64,000 nucleotides of DNA from Janibacter melonis (GTDB lineage: Bacteria; Actinomycetota; Actinomycetes; Actinomycetales; Dermatophilaceae): positions 248,001-312,000 of the forward strand of contig NZ_JAJBZM010000002.1 of the NCBI RefSeq assembly GCF_020567375.1. Reading direction: 5' to 3'. Shown here one piece after another: positions 50,503 through 58,569 of this stretch. Below the pieces are notes generated by a model, which worked only from the letters and a program-made list of their open reading frames with translations, was not told where the DNA came from and did not search any database. Every line of letters starts with the position of its first letter. The stretch's first letter is position 1. The translations under genes were made by a program, and so were the position numbers.

Positions 50503-51146
50503 CAGGACTCCTTGCTCCGGGCCGGCACACCGACCCACGTCTGTCCCTGGGGCAGGTCGCCCAGCAGGGTCGCTCCCATGCCGAGGACCGCGTCGGGGCC
50601 GACACGGACCCCTTCGCGCACGCTCGAGCACATGCCGAGGTAGGCGGCGGCGCCCACGCGGACGCTCCCGCCGAGGACGACGCCGGCGCAGATCGTCGCG
50701 TAGTCCTCGACGACGTCGTCGTGCGTGAGGACCGCTCCCGGCATCGCGACGACGTGCGCGCCGACCTGCACGTCGGCGGTGAGCACGACCTCGGCGAGCA
50801 GCACGGCGCCGGGCGCCACGTGGCTGCCCTCGCCGACCGACGCCGCCGGGTGGATGACGGCGCGGTAGCGGGCCGGGTCGACGCCGAGCCCGTCGAGGCG
50901 CTGGGCCATCGCCCGGCGGGCAGCGCCGCGTCCGGCGCACAGCACCAGCCGGTCCTGCAGGTCGGCCGCCATCGCGGTCGGCCCGAGCACCGGGCTGCCG
51001 AGGAGCACCTCGCCGTGGCGGGCCTCGTCGTCGTCGAGGATGCCGACCGGGGTGCTCGTGCCGTCGCGCTCGTCGATCGCGCGGATCGCGGCGAGGGTCT
51101 CGCGGGCCAGCCCGCTCGCCGCGAGGAGGAGGACCGGCTCGGTCAT
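50502..51146 (-). CDS. NeuD-family sugar O/N-acetyltransferase
   Basis: A 214-aa enzyme with the NeuD/PglD layout: an N-terminal Rossmann-like nucleotide-sugar domain (VLLLAASGLARETLAAIRAI) and a C-terminal left-handed beta-helix with hexapeptide repeats (VIHPAASVGEGSHVAPGAVL, GAHVVAMPGAVLTHDDVV, GVRVGPDAVLGMGATLLGDL). PglD homologues acetylate the 4-amino group made by a DegT enzyme, which fits its place between two DegT genes. ATG at 51146 overlaps the upstream stop by 4 bases. Confidence 0.86.
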   Translation of the reverse strand: MTEPVLLLAASGLARETLAAIRAIDERDGTSTPVGILDDDEARHGEVLLGSPVLGPTAMAADLQDRLVLCAGRGAARRAMAQRLDGLGVDPARYRAVIHPAASVGEGSHVAPGAVLLAEVVLTADVQVGAHVVAMPGAVLTHDDVVEDYATICAGVVLGGSVRVGAAAYLGMCSSVREGVRVGPDAVLGMGATLLGDLPQGQTWVGVPARSKES

Positions 51147-52285
51147 GGCGTCGCGCCGGGGTCGCGCAGCACGGCGGCGACCCGGTCCACGTCGCTCTCC
51201 TGGAGCTGGTGGTACAGCGGGAGGATGAGCGTGGAGTCGGTGAGGGCCGCGGTCGCCGGCAGGGCGGCGTCGTCGAGGCCGAGGTGGGCGTAGGCCGGCT
51301 GCCGGTGGGCGGCCATGATCCCGCGACGGGCCGAGATCCCGTGCGCGGCGAGCGCGGCGAGGAGCCCCTCGCGGTCGGTCGGGTAGCCCTCGCCGACCTC
51401 GACCCACGCGGACTGGTAGTTCGTCGTGCCCCACGGCGGGTCCTCGACGAGCCGGAGCCCGGGCACGTCGGCGATCGCCGCCCGGTAGCGCGCGACGAGC
51501 TCGCGGCGGCGCTCGACGACACCGGGCAGGCGCTCGAGCTGGACGATCCCGACCGCCGCCTGGATGTCGGTCATCCGGTAGTTGAAGCCGATCTCGAGGT
51601 ACTGCTCCGCCGGGGCCAGCACGCTCTGGTGACGGTCGGCGGCCGAGACGTCCATCGCGTGCTCGCGCAGCCGGCGCACGCGGGCGGCGCGCTCCGGGTC
51701 GTCGGTGGTCACCATGCCCCCTTCGCCCGTCGTCAGCAGCTTGCGGGGGTGGAAGGACCAGGCCGTCGCGTCCGCGCCGGACCCGACGGGCGCGCCGTCG
51801 TAGGTCGAGCCGGCCGCGCACGCCGCGTCCTCGACGAGAGCGAGACCGTGCTCGTCGGCGAGGGCGCGAAGGGGGGCGAGGTCGAGCGGCACCCCGCCCT
51901 GGTCGACGGCGATGATCGCCCGGGTCCGCCCGGTGATCGCCGGGGCGACCGTCTCGGGCGTGATGTTGCCGGTCTTCGCGTCGACGTCGACCATGACGGG
52001 CGTCGCGCCGAGGTAGGTCGGGGCGTTCGCCGTGGCGATGAAGGAGAAGGACGGGACGATGACCTCGTCGCCGGCCTCGACGCCCACGGCGACGAGGGCG
52101 AGGTGGAGGGCGGCCGTGCAGCTCGAGACCGCGACCGCGTGCTCGGCCTGGACGAGCTCGGCGAAGGCCCGCTCGAAGTCGGCGACCCGTGGCCCCTGGG
52201 CCACCCAGCCGGACTCGATGGTGGCCATCGCCGCCTCGGCCTCCTCGCGCCCCAGGTAGGGGCGCATGACGTTGATGCGCTCCAT
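51143..52285 (-). CDS. DegT/DnrJ/EryC1/StrS-family sugar aminotransferase (2)
   Basis: A 380-aa PLP aminotransferase. The start MERINVMRPYLGREEAEAAM and the PLP site WSFHPRKLLTTGEGGM are typical of the PglE/Pse-type 4-aminotransferase branch; the Asp-containing LVEDAACAAGS and NYRMTDIQAAVGIVQLERL are also present. It differs clearly from the first DegT protein (49399-50502), so the pair is not a recent duplication. The partner acetyltransferase follows with a 4-base overlap. Confidence 0.9.
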   Translation of the reverse strand: MERINVMRPYLGREEAEAAMATIESGWVAQGPRVADFERAFAELVQAEHAVAVSSCTAALHLALVAVGVEAGDEVIVPSFSFIATANAPTYLGATPVMVDVDAKTGNITPETVAPAITGRTRAIIAVDQGGVPLDLAPLRALADEHGLALVEDAACAAGSTYDGAPVGSGADATAWSFHPRKLLTTGEGGMVTTDDPERAARVRRLREHAMDVSAADRHQSVLAPAEQYLEIGFNYRMTDIQAAVGIVQLERLPGVVERRRELVARYRAAIADVPGLRLVEDPPWGTTNYQSAWVEVGEGYPTDREGLLAALAAHGISARRGIMAAHRQPAYAHLGLDDAALPATAALTDSTLILPLYHQLQESDVDRVAAVLRDPGATP

Positions 52286-52287
52286 GG

Positions 52288-53262
52288 CTACGCGTCTGCC
52301 AGCACGCGCTCGGAGCGCCACCACGCGACGAGCTCGCGCAGCCCGTCGACGAGGTCGATCTGCGGGCGCCAGCCGAGGTCGTGCTCGGCGGCGGAGATGT
52401 CGGCCAGACGTCGGGTGACGCCGTTGACCGCGCGATCCGGGCCGTGCTCGACCTGCAGGTCGCTGTCCATCGCCGCGAGCATCGCCTGGGCGAGCTCGAG
52501 CAACGAGGTCTCCTTCGCGCTCGCGATGTTGTAGACGCCCTCGACGACGTCGCTGCCGGCGGCCAGTACGTTGGCCCGGGCGATGTCGACCGTGCTGACG
52601 AAGTCCATCGTCTGCTGCCCGTCGCCGAAGATCAGCGGCGGCTGGCCGGCGTCGATGCGCTCCATCCAGCGGATGAGGACCTCGGTGTAGAGACCGAAGA
52701 TGTCCATCCGCGGGCCGTAGACGTTGAAGTAGCGCAGGAGCACGTAGTCCAGCCCCTGCATCGCGCGGAAGCTGCGGATCATGCCCTCGTTGTAGGACTT
52801 CGCCGCGCCGTAGAGCGTGTCGTTGTTGTGGTGGTGGTGCCGCTCCGTCGTCGGGAACTGCTCGGCGAGGCCGTAGACCGACGCCGACGAGGCGGCGACG
52901 AGCTTGGCGACCTTGTGCTGCGCGGCGGCCTCGACGACGTTGAAGGTGCCGTCCACGAGGACCTCGTTGGCCAGCCGCGGCTCCTCGGCGCACTGCGTGA
53001 TCCGGATCGCCGCCTGGTGGAAGACGACTTCGCTGCCGGTGACGAGGTCGTGGACCAGGTCGCGGTCGCGGATGTCTCCCTCGACGAGGCTCACCCGGTC
53101 GTCGGCGAGCGCGTCGCGCAGGTTGCCCCGCCGGCCGCGCACGAGGTTGTCGAGGACGACGACGTCGCCCACCCCTTCGGCCAGGAGCTGGTCGACGATC
53201 GTCGAGCCGATCGTGCCCGCGCCCCCGGTGACGAGGACCTTCGCTCCGTGGAGGTCGCTCAT
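52288..53262 (-). CDS. NAD-dependent sugar-nucleotide epimerase/dehydratase
   Basis: A 324-aa extended SDR enzyme. Cofactor motif TGGAGTIGS (about 13-21), catalytic SSASVYG and YGAAK (YxxxK), and RYFNVYGPRMD are intact. An unusual HHHHNND run precedes the catalytic Tyr at a place where relatives have a His/Asn-rich segment. It is probably a UDP-sugar 4-epimerase or 4,6-dehydratase supplying the keto sugar used by the neighbouring aminotransferases. It is followed two bases later by DegT (2) and overlaps the oxidoreductase gene by 4 bases. Confidence 0.87.
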   Translation of the reverse strand: MSDLHGAKVLVTGGAGTIGSTIVDQLLAEGVGDVVVLDNLVRGRRGNLRDALADDRVSLVEGDIRDRDLVHDLVTGSEVVFHQAAIRITQCAEEPRLANEVLVDGTFNVVEAAAQHKVAKLVAASSASVYGLAEQFPTTERHHHHNNDTLYGAAKSYNEGMIRSFRAMQGLDYVLLRYFNVYGPRMDIFGLYTEVLIRWMERIDAGQPPLIFGDGQQTMDFVSTVDIARANVLAAGSDVVEGVYNIASAKETSLLELAQAMLAAMDSDLQVEHGPDRAVNGVTRRLADISAAEHDLGWRPQIDLVDGLRELVAWWRSERVLADA

Positions 53263-54317
53263 GCCGCGCTCCTGCTGTCGTCGAGGCGCACGGGGGCGCC
53301 GGTGGCCAGGCTGCTGTCCGAGGCGGAGAGCAGCCGCAGCACGCGCATCGCGGCGTGCCCGTCGGTCAGGGGTGCGCGCTCCTCGCGGATCGCGGCGGCG
53401 AGCTCGCCGACCATGCTCGAGAGCGCCTCGCGCTCGGGCAGGGCGGGCACGACGACGTCGCCGAGGCGGTAGGAGATCGTGCTCGCGCGCCGGTCGCTCG
53501 CGTTCTCGCGCTGCGTCGGCAGGTCGACCCCGCGGTCGTAGATCGAGATGCGCTGGGCGGGGTTGACGTCGTCCCACACGAGGGTGCGCCGGCTGCCGCC
53601 GAAGATCATCTGGCGCACCTTGACCGGCGAGAGCCAGTTGACGTGCACGTGGGCGAGGACCTCGGGGGCGACCGGCATCGACAGGTGGCCGACGCACTCG
53701 GTGCCCGCGCCGAGAGGGTCGGTGCCGACGGCGCTCAGCGTCTCCGGGGCGAGCCCGCCGGGCAGGACGAAGTCGAGGATCGACAGGTCGTGCGGGGCGA
53801 GGTCCCAGAAGACGTTGACGTCGGGCTGCACGAGCCCGAGGTTGATGCGCACCGAGTCGACGTAGAGCAGGTCGCCGAGGTCGCCGGCCGCGAGCGCGTC
53901 GCGGATGTAGCGCACCGCCGGGGTGTAGCAGAAGGTGTGGTCGACCATGAGCACCCGGCCCGCCGCCTGGGCGGCCGCGATCATCTCCGCCGCCTGGTCG
54001 AGCGACTCGGCGATCGGCTTCTCGACGAGCACGTGCTTGCCGGCGGCGAGCGCACGCAGGGTGAGCGCGTGGTGCGTGCTCGCCGGCGTCGCGATGGCGA
54101 CGGCCGTGACGTCGCTGCGAGCGAGGAGCTCGTCGACGTCGCTCAGCAGGTCGATGGTGCTGCGCTGCCCGACGACGCGGGCAGCCCGGGCCGGGTCGAG
54201 GTCGCACACGGCGACGAGATCCCAGTCCGGGTGGTTGCGGAAGTTGCGGACGAGGTTGGTCCCCCAGTACCCCGACCCGATGACGGCGACGCCCAGCTTG
54301 TCCACGCTGTCCCCCAC
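53259..54317 (-). CDS. Gfo/Idh/MocA-family sugar-nucleotide oxidoreductase
   Basis: A 352-aa NAD(P)-dependent dehydrogenase and first gene of the operon. N-terminal Rossmann motif VAVIGSGYWGTNLVRNF, the family motif GKHVLVEKPIA, and a polysaccharide-cluster-type block DVNVFWDLAPHDLSILDFVL are visible. In WlbA/WbpB pathways such enzymes oxidise C3 of UDP-GlcNAcA before a DegT transamination. No UDP-GlcNAc 6-dehydrogenase is present in the window, so the precursor would have to come from elsewhere. A GTG at 54317 is used; a second GTG four codons in is possible. Upstream (54365-54370) TACAGT on the minus strand is a possible -10. Confidence 0.87.
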   Translation of the reverse strand: MGDSVDKLGVAVIGSGYWGTNLVRNFRNHPDWDLVAVCDLDPARAARVVGQRSTIDLLSDVDELLARSDVTAVAIATPASTHHALTLRALAAGKHVLVEKPIAESLDQAAEMIAAAQAAGRVLMVDHTFCYTPAVRYIRDALAAGDLGDLLYVDSVRINLGLVQPDVNVFWDLAPHDLSILDFVLPGGLAPETLSAVGTDPLGAGTECVGHLSMPVAPEVLAHVHVNWLSPVKVRQMIFGGSRRTLVWDDVNPAQRISIYDRGVDLPTQRENASDRRASTISYRLGDVVVPALPEREALSSMVGELAAAIREERAPLTDGHAAMRVLRLLSASDSSLATGAPVRLDDSRSAA

Positions 54318-54424
54318 GGTGCGTGATGATGATGAAGCCGACCAGGGTCTGATCGGCCTTCGTCACTGTAGACAGCGCCCGTGCACCCCCGCTGGGTTAT
54401 CGCAGAAAGTCGCGCGGGACGCGA

Positions 54425-54464
54425 GATCCCCCGGGGCGAAGGGGGATTCGCGCCCGGGGGGATC
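54425..54464 (-). terminator. GC-rich stem-loop after the TipA-like regulator
   Basis: Near-perfect arms GATCCCCCGGGGCG and CGCCCGGGGGGATC enclose a loop carrying a CGAAGGGG copy (54437), ten bases after the stop of the minus-strand MerR gene. Confidence 0.6.
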
Positions 54465-54473
54465 TGCGCGGCG

Positions 54474-55280
54474 TCAGCCCGCGTGCCCTCCGTCGTGGCG
54501 CGCGACGCGCGCGAGGATCGCGTCGTGCAGCCACTGCGCGAGGCCGGGGCGGCGCTCGTCGTAGTGGCGCGTGAAGCGCTCGTCGCTCGCGTACAGCTCG
54601 GCGAGGTTCGCGTGCATCTCGTCCGAGCAGTCGTAGTAGACCTCGATGCTCGCGTGGTGGCGGTCGGCGAGGGCGACGCCCTCGTCCGACGCGGGGTCCA
54701 CGCCGTCGGCGACGGCCTGCGCGAGCTCGGCCTCGAAGGCCTCCGTGCTCTCCTTGATCTGCACCCAGTCTGCGGGCGTGAAGCGCGCGGTGCGCGCCTG
54801 CGACTGCTCCCACTGCGGGGTCTGGCCCCAGCGCTCCTGCGCCTCGGCCTGGTACTCCTCGGAGTAGCCGTCGCCGAAGATCGCTCTGAGGTCCTCGGTG
54901 GTCGCGGGTCGGTCCTGCATCTCTGCCTCCAGTGCGTGCTCGATGGCCTCGGCGAGGTCGGCGGTCTGCGCCAGCCTCGCCCTGACCGCCGCCTGCTGCC
55001 GGCGCAGGTGCGCCAGCCGGCCCGGGCCGTCTGCCTCGAGCAGGTCCCGGACGTCCTCGAGCGCGAAGCCCAGCCGGCGGTAGCCGACGACGGTGCTCAG
55101 CCGCTCGAGGTCGCCGTGGTCGTAGAGCCGGTAGCCCGAGGCCGTGCGCCCCGACGGCACGACGAGACCCTGCTCGTCGTAGTGGTGCAGGGTCCGCACG
55201 GAGATCCCGAAGGTCCGCGCGACCTGCCCCACGGTCCACGTCCGGTCCACGGCTGCAGTCTGCCCGGGTGCGGTGGTCAT
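54474..55280 (-). CDS. MerR-family regulator with TipAS antibiotic-recognition domain
   Basis: A 268-aa transcription factor. The N-terminus (about 14-85) is a MerR winged helix: WTVGQVARTFGISVRTLHHY, GLVVPSGRTASGYRLYDHGD. A coiled-coil dimer helix (about 90-130) leads to a TipAS-type ligand-binding domain (about 140-265; ADWVQIKESTEAFEAELAQA, FTRHYDERRPGLAQWLHDAI). TipAL-like proteins bind thiopeptides and other drugs and activate efflux genes. The likely targets are not adjacent; the DrrAB exporter lies 5 kb away. Start ATG at 55280. Confidence 0.9.
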   Translation of the reverse strand: MTTAPGQTAAVDRTWTVGQVARTFGISVRTLHHYDEQGLVVPSGRTASGYRLYDHGDLERLSTVVGYRRLGFALEDVRDLLEADGPGRLAHLRRQQAAVRARLAQTADLAEAIEHALEAEMQDRPATTEDLRAIFGDGYSEEYQAEAQERWGQTPQWEQSQARTARFTPADWVQIKESTEAFEAELAQAVADGVDPASDEGVALADRHHASIEVYYDCSDEMHANLAELYASDERFTRHYDERRPGLAQWLHDAILARVARHDGGHAG

Positions 55281-55297
55281 GGATCCACCGTGGCGCC

Positions 55298-56317
55298 TCA
55301 CGTCGCGTGAGGGTCAAGCCCGGCGAGGACCTCGGCGACCGGGCCGGTCGGCGCGTGACGCCACCCGGTGCCCGCCCACAGGTGCACCCCGTCGGGGTCA
55401 CCGGCCGCGGCGGCGGCCTGGCGCATCGCGCGGGTGAGGTGGTGCACGGCGGGGTAGGCGGTGATCGCGTCGGCGTCGTGGGCCTCGACGAAGGCGTTGC
55501 GCAGCGCCCGGGCCGGACGACCGGTGAAGGCGCGGGTGAGGGCGGTCCGGGTGAAGCGGGGGTCGGCGAGCGCGGCCCGGTGCACGGCGGACGTGCCCGC
55601 CTCGTCGACGCGCAGGAGCATCGTGCCGACGGCGACCGTCTCGGCCCCGGCGTCGAGCAGCGCGGCGACGGCGCGGGGCCCGTCCACCCCGCCCGCGGCG
55701 ACGACGGGCAGCGGGCAGGCCGCCCGCACCGCGCGCACGAGGTCGGCGGTCGGCACGTCCTCGACGACCCGGTCGGGGTCGAGGGTCGCGCTGTGCCCGC
55801 CGGCCCGCGGGCCCTGGACGACGAGCCCGTCGACACCGGTCGCGCGCGCCCGCTCGGCCTCCTCGGGTGTCGTCACGGAGGCGAGCACGGTCGTGCCGGC
55901 CGCCCGCAGCGCCGCGACCTCGTCCGCGGGCGGGAGGGCGAAGGTCAGCGACACGACGGGCACCGGGCGGTGGAGGAGCAGCGCGAGCTTCGCGTCCCAC
56001 GCGTCGTCGTCGACGACCGGCGTCGGGTCGAGGGTCACGCCGTACCGGGCGGCGTCGGGGGCCAGCCGCTCGGCGTACCGGGCGAGGGCGTCGGCGTCGA
56101 CGACCCGACGGTCGGGCACGAAGAGGTTGACGCCGAAGGGGTGACCACCCCTTCGCACCGTCTCGACCTCCTCGACCAGCGCGTCCGGGGTCTTGTACCC
56201 GCCGGCGACGAAGGGGAAGCCCCCCGCCGCGGCGACCGCGAGGCAGAGCCGTGCGGTCGTCGGGCCGCCGGCCATCGGGGCCGCGGCGAGCGGGCGCCGG
56301 CTGGCGAGGAGGGCCAT
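55298..56317 (-). CDS. Nitronate monooxygenase (2-nitropropane dioxygenase family)
   Basis: A 339-aa FMN-dependent TIM-barrel enzyme that detoxifies alkyl nitronates. Blocks seen are PLAAAPMAGGPTTARLCLAV, VVQGPRAGGHSAT (with the catalytic-region His), PVVAAGGVDGPRAVAALLDA and the phosphate-binding AVGTMLLRVDEAGTS. Full family length. ATG at 56317 shares a base with the AlaX stop. It carries a close inverted CGAAGGGG pair at 56133-56153 inside the coding region. Confidence 0.87.
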   Translation of the reverse strand: MALLASRRPLAAAPMAGGPTTARLCLAVAAAGGFPFVAGGYKTPDALVEEVETVRRGGHPFGVNLFVPDRRVVDADALARYAERLAPDAARYGVTLDPTPVVDDDAWDAKLALLLHRPVPVVSLTFALPPADEVAALRAAGTTVLASVTTPEEAERARATGVDGLVVQGPRAGGHSATLDPDRVVEDVPTADLVRAVRAACPLPVVAAGGVDGPRAVAALLDAGAETVAVGTMLLRVDEAGTSAVHRAALADPRFTRTALTRAFTGRPARALRNAFVEAHDADAITAYPAVHHLTRAMRQAAAAAGDPDGVHLWAGTGWRHAPTGPVAEVLAGLDPHAT

Positions 56318-56985
56318 CAGGCGTGCTCGGCGGTGTAGCTGAGCTTCAGCTGGCCCTTCTTCGTGCGCACGCGGGTGATCGCGATGCCGGCGAGGTCGGC
56401 GGTCGAGCGCACATGGGTGCCGCCGCAGGGGTCGGTCTGCAGGGTCTCGATGCTCACGCGCCGCACGCCCTCGTCGTCGACCTCGGCGGAGTACGCGAGC
56501 GAGGCGGCGACGTGCTCTCGGGCGCGCTCGAGCACCCGCTCGACGAGCGCGGCCTTCTCGTCCTCGCCCTCGGGCAACGACCCGCCGTCGAGGTCGTAGA
56601 GGAGGAAGGCCTGGCCGGGCGTGTGGCTCAGCCCGACGTTGCGGTACCCGAGCGGGGTGACGCACGCGTCGAGCAGGTGGCCGGCCGAGTGCAGCGCGGC
56701 GTGCCGCCGCCGCACGTCGGGGTCGATCGCGACGTCGACCTCGCTGCCCTCCTGCGCGACACCCGACTCGGGGTGCAGCCACACGACGCCGTCCGCGTCC
56801 TTGCTCACCGAGGCCGGGGACCCGTCGACGGTGACGACGTCGTCGGGCTGGCCACCCCCCTTCGGGTGGACGACGCCCTCGCGGACCGCGATGCCCGCGG
56901 GCTCGGTCGAGGTCGCGACGACCTCGGTCCGGGTCTGGAAGAGGTAGGTGTCCTGCCAGTACGCACGGCTCTGCTCGACGCTCAT
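56317..56985 (-). CDS. Alanyl-tRNA editing protein (AlaX-like)
   Basis: A 222-aa stand-alone editing domain related to the second additional domain of AlaRS/ThrRS, clearing Ser or Gly mischarged on tRNA-Ala. Zinc ligands are H99 and H103 in LHSAGHLLD and the Cys/His in DPCGGTHV. The GGGQPDD loop is also typical. ATG at 56985 was chosen; an in-frame ATG four codons upstream exists. Probably co-transcribed with the nitronate monooxygenase (1-base overlap), an unrelated function. Confidence 0.88.
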   Translation of the reverse strand: MSVEQSRAYWQDTYLFQTRTEVVATSTEPAGIAVREGVVHPKGGGQPDDVVTVDGSPASVSKDADGVVWLHPESGVAQEGSEVDVAIDPDVRRRHAALHSAGHLLDACVTPLGYRNVGLSHTPGQAFLLYDLDGGSLPEGEDEKAALVERVLERAREHVAASLAYSAEVDDEGVRRVSIETLQTDPCGGTHVRSTADLAGIAITRVRTKKGQLKLSYTAEHA

Positions 56986-57085
56986 GCCCCGATCCAACCC
57001 CAGCGCCCGGCCCGCGGCCAGACCACCCCCCGCCCCTGGCAGGATGACCGCGTCATCGGGGTGTCGTCAGCAGCAGGGAGCGGTC

Positions 57086-58033
57086 ATGGGTCTCTTCGTC
57101 CTCGCGGTGGTGCTCGCGGTGATCGCGGTCGTCGCCCTCGCCGTCGCGCGACGACGGCCGAAGGGGGAGCCCGCCGACCCGGCGTCGCTCACCCGCTACG
57201 GGCGGCCGGTCGGCTGGGCGAGCGCCGTGCTCGCCGCCGTCGTCCTCGCCATCTCGCTGACGACGATGGTGCCGACGCAGCAGGTCGGCATCCCCATCAC
57301 CTTCGGCAAGCCCGGGACCCCGATCGGCAACGGGCTGCACCTCAAGGCGCCGTGGACCGACATCGCGCTCATGGACGCGACCGTGCAGATCGACAACAAC
57401 CTCGGCGAGGAGCGCACGGAGATCCGGCTGAAGAACCAGTCCACCGCGTACGTGCAGAACTCCGTGCGCTGGCGGATCAAGCCCGAGGCGGCGGCCGAGC
57501 TGTACAAGGCGCACCGGGCCTTCGAGAACATCGGGCCGGCGCTGCAGGAGCAGGAGCTCGCGGCGGCGATGAACCAGGCGCTCGCCGACTACAACCCGCT
57601 CGCGCAGGCGAAGGCGGCCGCGACGGGCGACGCGACCGACAGCGCCGAGGCCAAGGACTTCGACGACCTCGCCGGGCAGGTCAAGGAGCGCATGGAGGAG
57701 TCGATCGGCGACCGGCTCATCATCGACTCGGTGATCATCACCAAGATCGACTTCGACGAGAAGACGCAGTCGCGCATCGACGCCTACCAGGTCGAGATCG
57801 GCAACACCCGCATCGCCGAGCAGCGCAAGGAGACGGCGAAGGCGGAGTCCGAGGCCAACCGGACGCTGTCGGCGTCGATCTCGAAGGACCCGAACGTCCT
57901 CGTGAGCAAGTGCCTCGACACCCTCGCCTCGATGGTCGAGAAGGGCCAGACCGTGCCGGTCGGCTTCAGCTGCTGGCCGGGCGCGTCCGGCGCCGACGGC
58001 GTGCTCGTCGACGGGACGTCGCGGGACCGCTGA
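57086..58033 (+). CDS. SPFH/Band-7 (prohibitin-like) membrane protein
   Basis: A 315-aa membrane protein with two N-terminal hydrophobic segments (about 1-22 and 43-62) and an SPFH domain (about 64-240): VPTQQVGIPITFGKPGTPIG, GLHLKAPWTDIALMDATVQI, VRWRIKPEAAAELYKAHRAF, then a helical region with QRKETAKAESEANRTL. Prohibitin-like proteins form oligomeric scaffolds at the membrane. ATG at 57086 has AGGGAG upstream. It stands alone. Confidence 0.88.
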   Translation: MGLFVLAVVLAVIAVVALAVARRRPKGEPADPASLTRYGRPVGWASAVLAAVVLAISLTTMVPTQQVGIPITFGKPGTPIGNGLHLKAPWTDIALMDATVQIDNNLGEERTEIRLKNQSTAYVQNSVRWRIKPEAAAELYKAHRAFENIGPALQEQELAAAMNQALADYNPLAQAKAAATGDATDSAEAKDFDDLAGQVKERMEESIGDRLIIDSVIITKIDFDEKTQSRIDAYQVEIGNTRIAEQRKETAKAESEANRTLSASISKDPNVLVSKCLDTLASMVEKGQTVPVGFSCWPGASGADGVLVDGTSRDR

Positions 58034-58085
58034 GGGCGGGCCGACTCAGATCGGGCCCGTACCAGCCCGCTCGGGCCCGAGCGGG

Positions 58086-58529
58086 TCAGCTCGTCGTCGG
58101 ACGGGCCGCGGTCGCGCGGCGGTAGGCCGTCGCGTGGCGGGGCTCGTACACGAGGACGGGGTCGGTGCCCGGCACGTCGACCTCGATGCCGATGCCGAAG
58201 CCGAGGTCGCGCGGCTCGCCGTCGCACACCGCGCCGCGCTCGCGCAGCTCGGCGACCGTCGCCGTGATGTCGTCGACCATGAGGCTGATCTGGTGGTGGC
58301 GCGGAGCCGTGAAGGCCTCGCCGGCGAACTCCCCCTTCGTCGGGTGGACACCCAGCTCGCTCGGCCCGGTGTCGAAGACCAGCCAGCCGGCCGGGTCGCC
58401 GGCGGCGACCGCGGGGTCGTCGGAGGACCCCGCGTCGGTGACGTGCGGCAGACCCAGGACGTCCTTGAAGAAGGTCCGCGTCGCGACCGCGTCGTCGCTG
58501 TAGATGAGGGTGTGCACTGCGGTGATCAC
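58086..58529 (-). CDS. VOC-superfamily (glyoxalase-like) protein
   Basis: A 147-aa two-half VOC protein: TLIYSDDAVATRTFFKDVLG in the first half and HHQISLMVDDITATVAELRE with a closing VLVYEPRHA in the second, consistent with a metal-dependent dioxygenase/lyase fold. Substrate unknown. GTG at 58529 lies six bases after TAGGTT on the minus strand, a leaderless arrangement, and divergent from the CoxG-like gene. Confidence 0.83.
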   Translation of the reverse strand: MITAVHTLIYSDDAVATRTFFKDVLGLPHVTDAGSSDDPAVAAGDPAGWLVFDTGPSELGVHPTKGEFAGEAFTAPRHHQISLMVDDITATVAELRERGAVCDGEPRDLGFGIGIEVDVPGTDPVLVYEPRHATAYRRATAARPTTS

Positions 58530-58535
58530 ACGACG

Positions 58536-58562
58536 AACCTAACGGCTGAGCGCGGCTAGGGT
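58536..58562. promoter_or_regulatory. Back-to-back leaderless promoters
   Basis: TAGGTT on the minus strand (58536-58541) and TAGGGT on the plus strand (58557-58562) are only 15 bp apart; each lies 6-7 bases from the GTG of its gene (58529 and 58570). Confidence 0.5.
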
Positions 58563-58569
58563 CGCCAGG

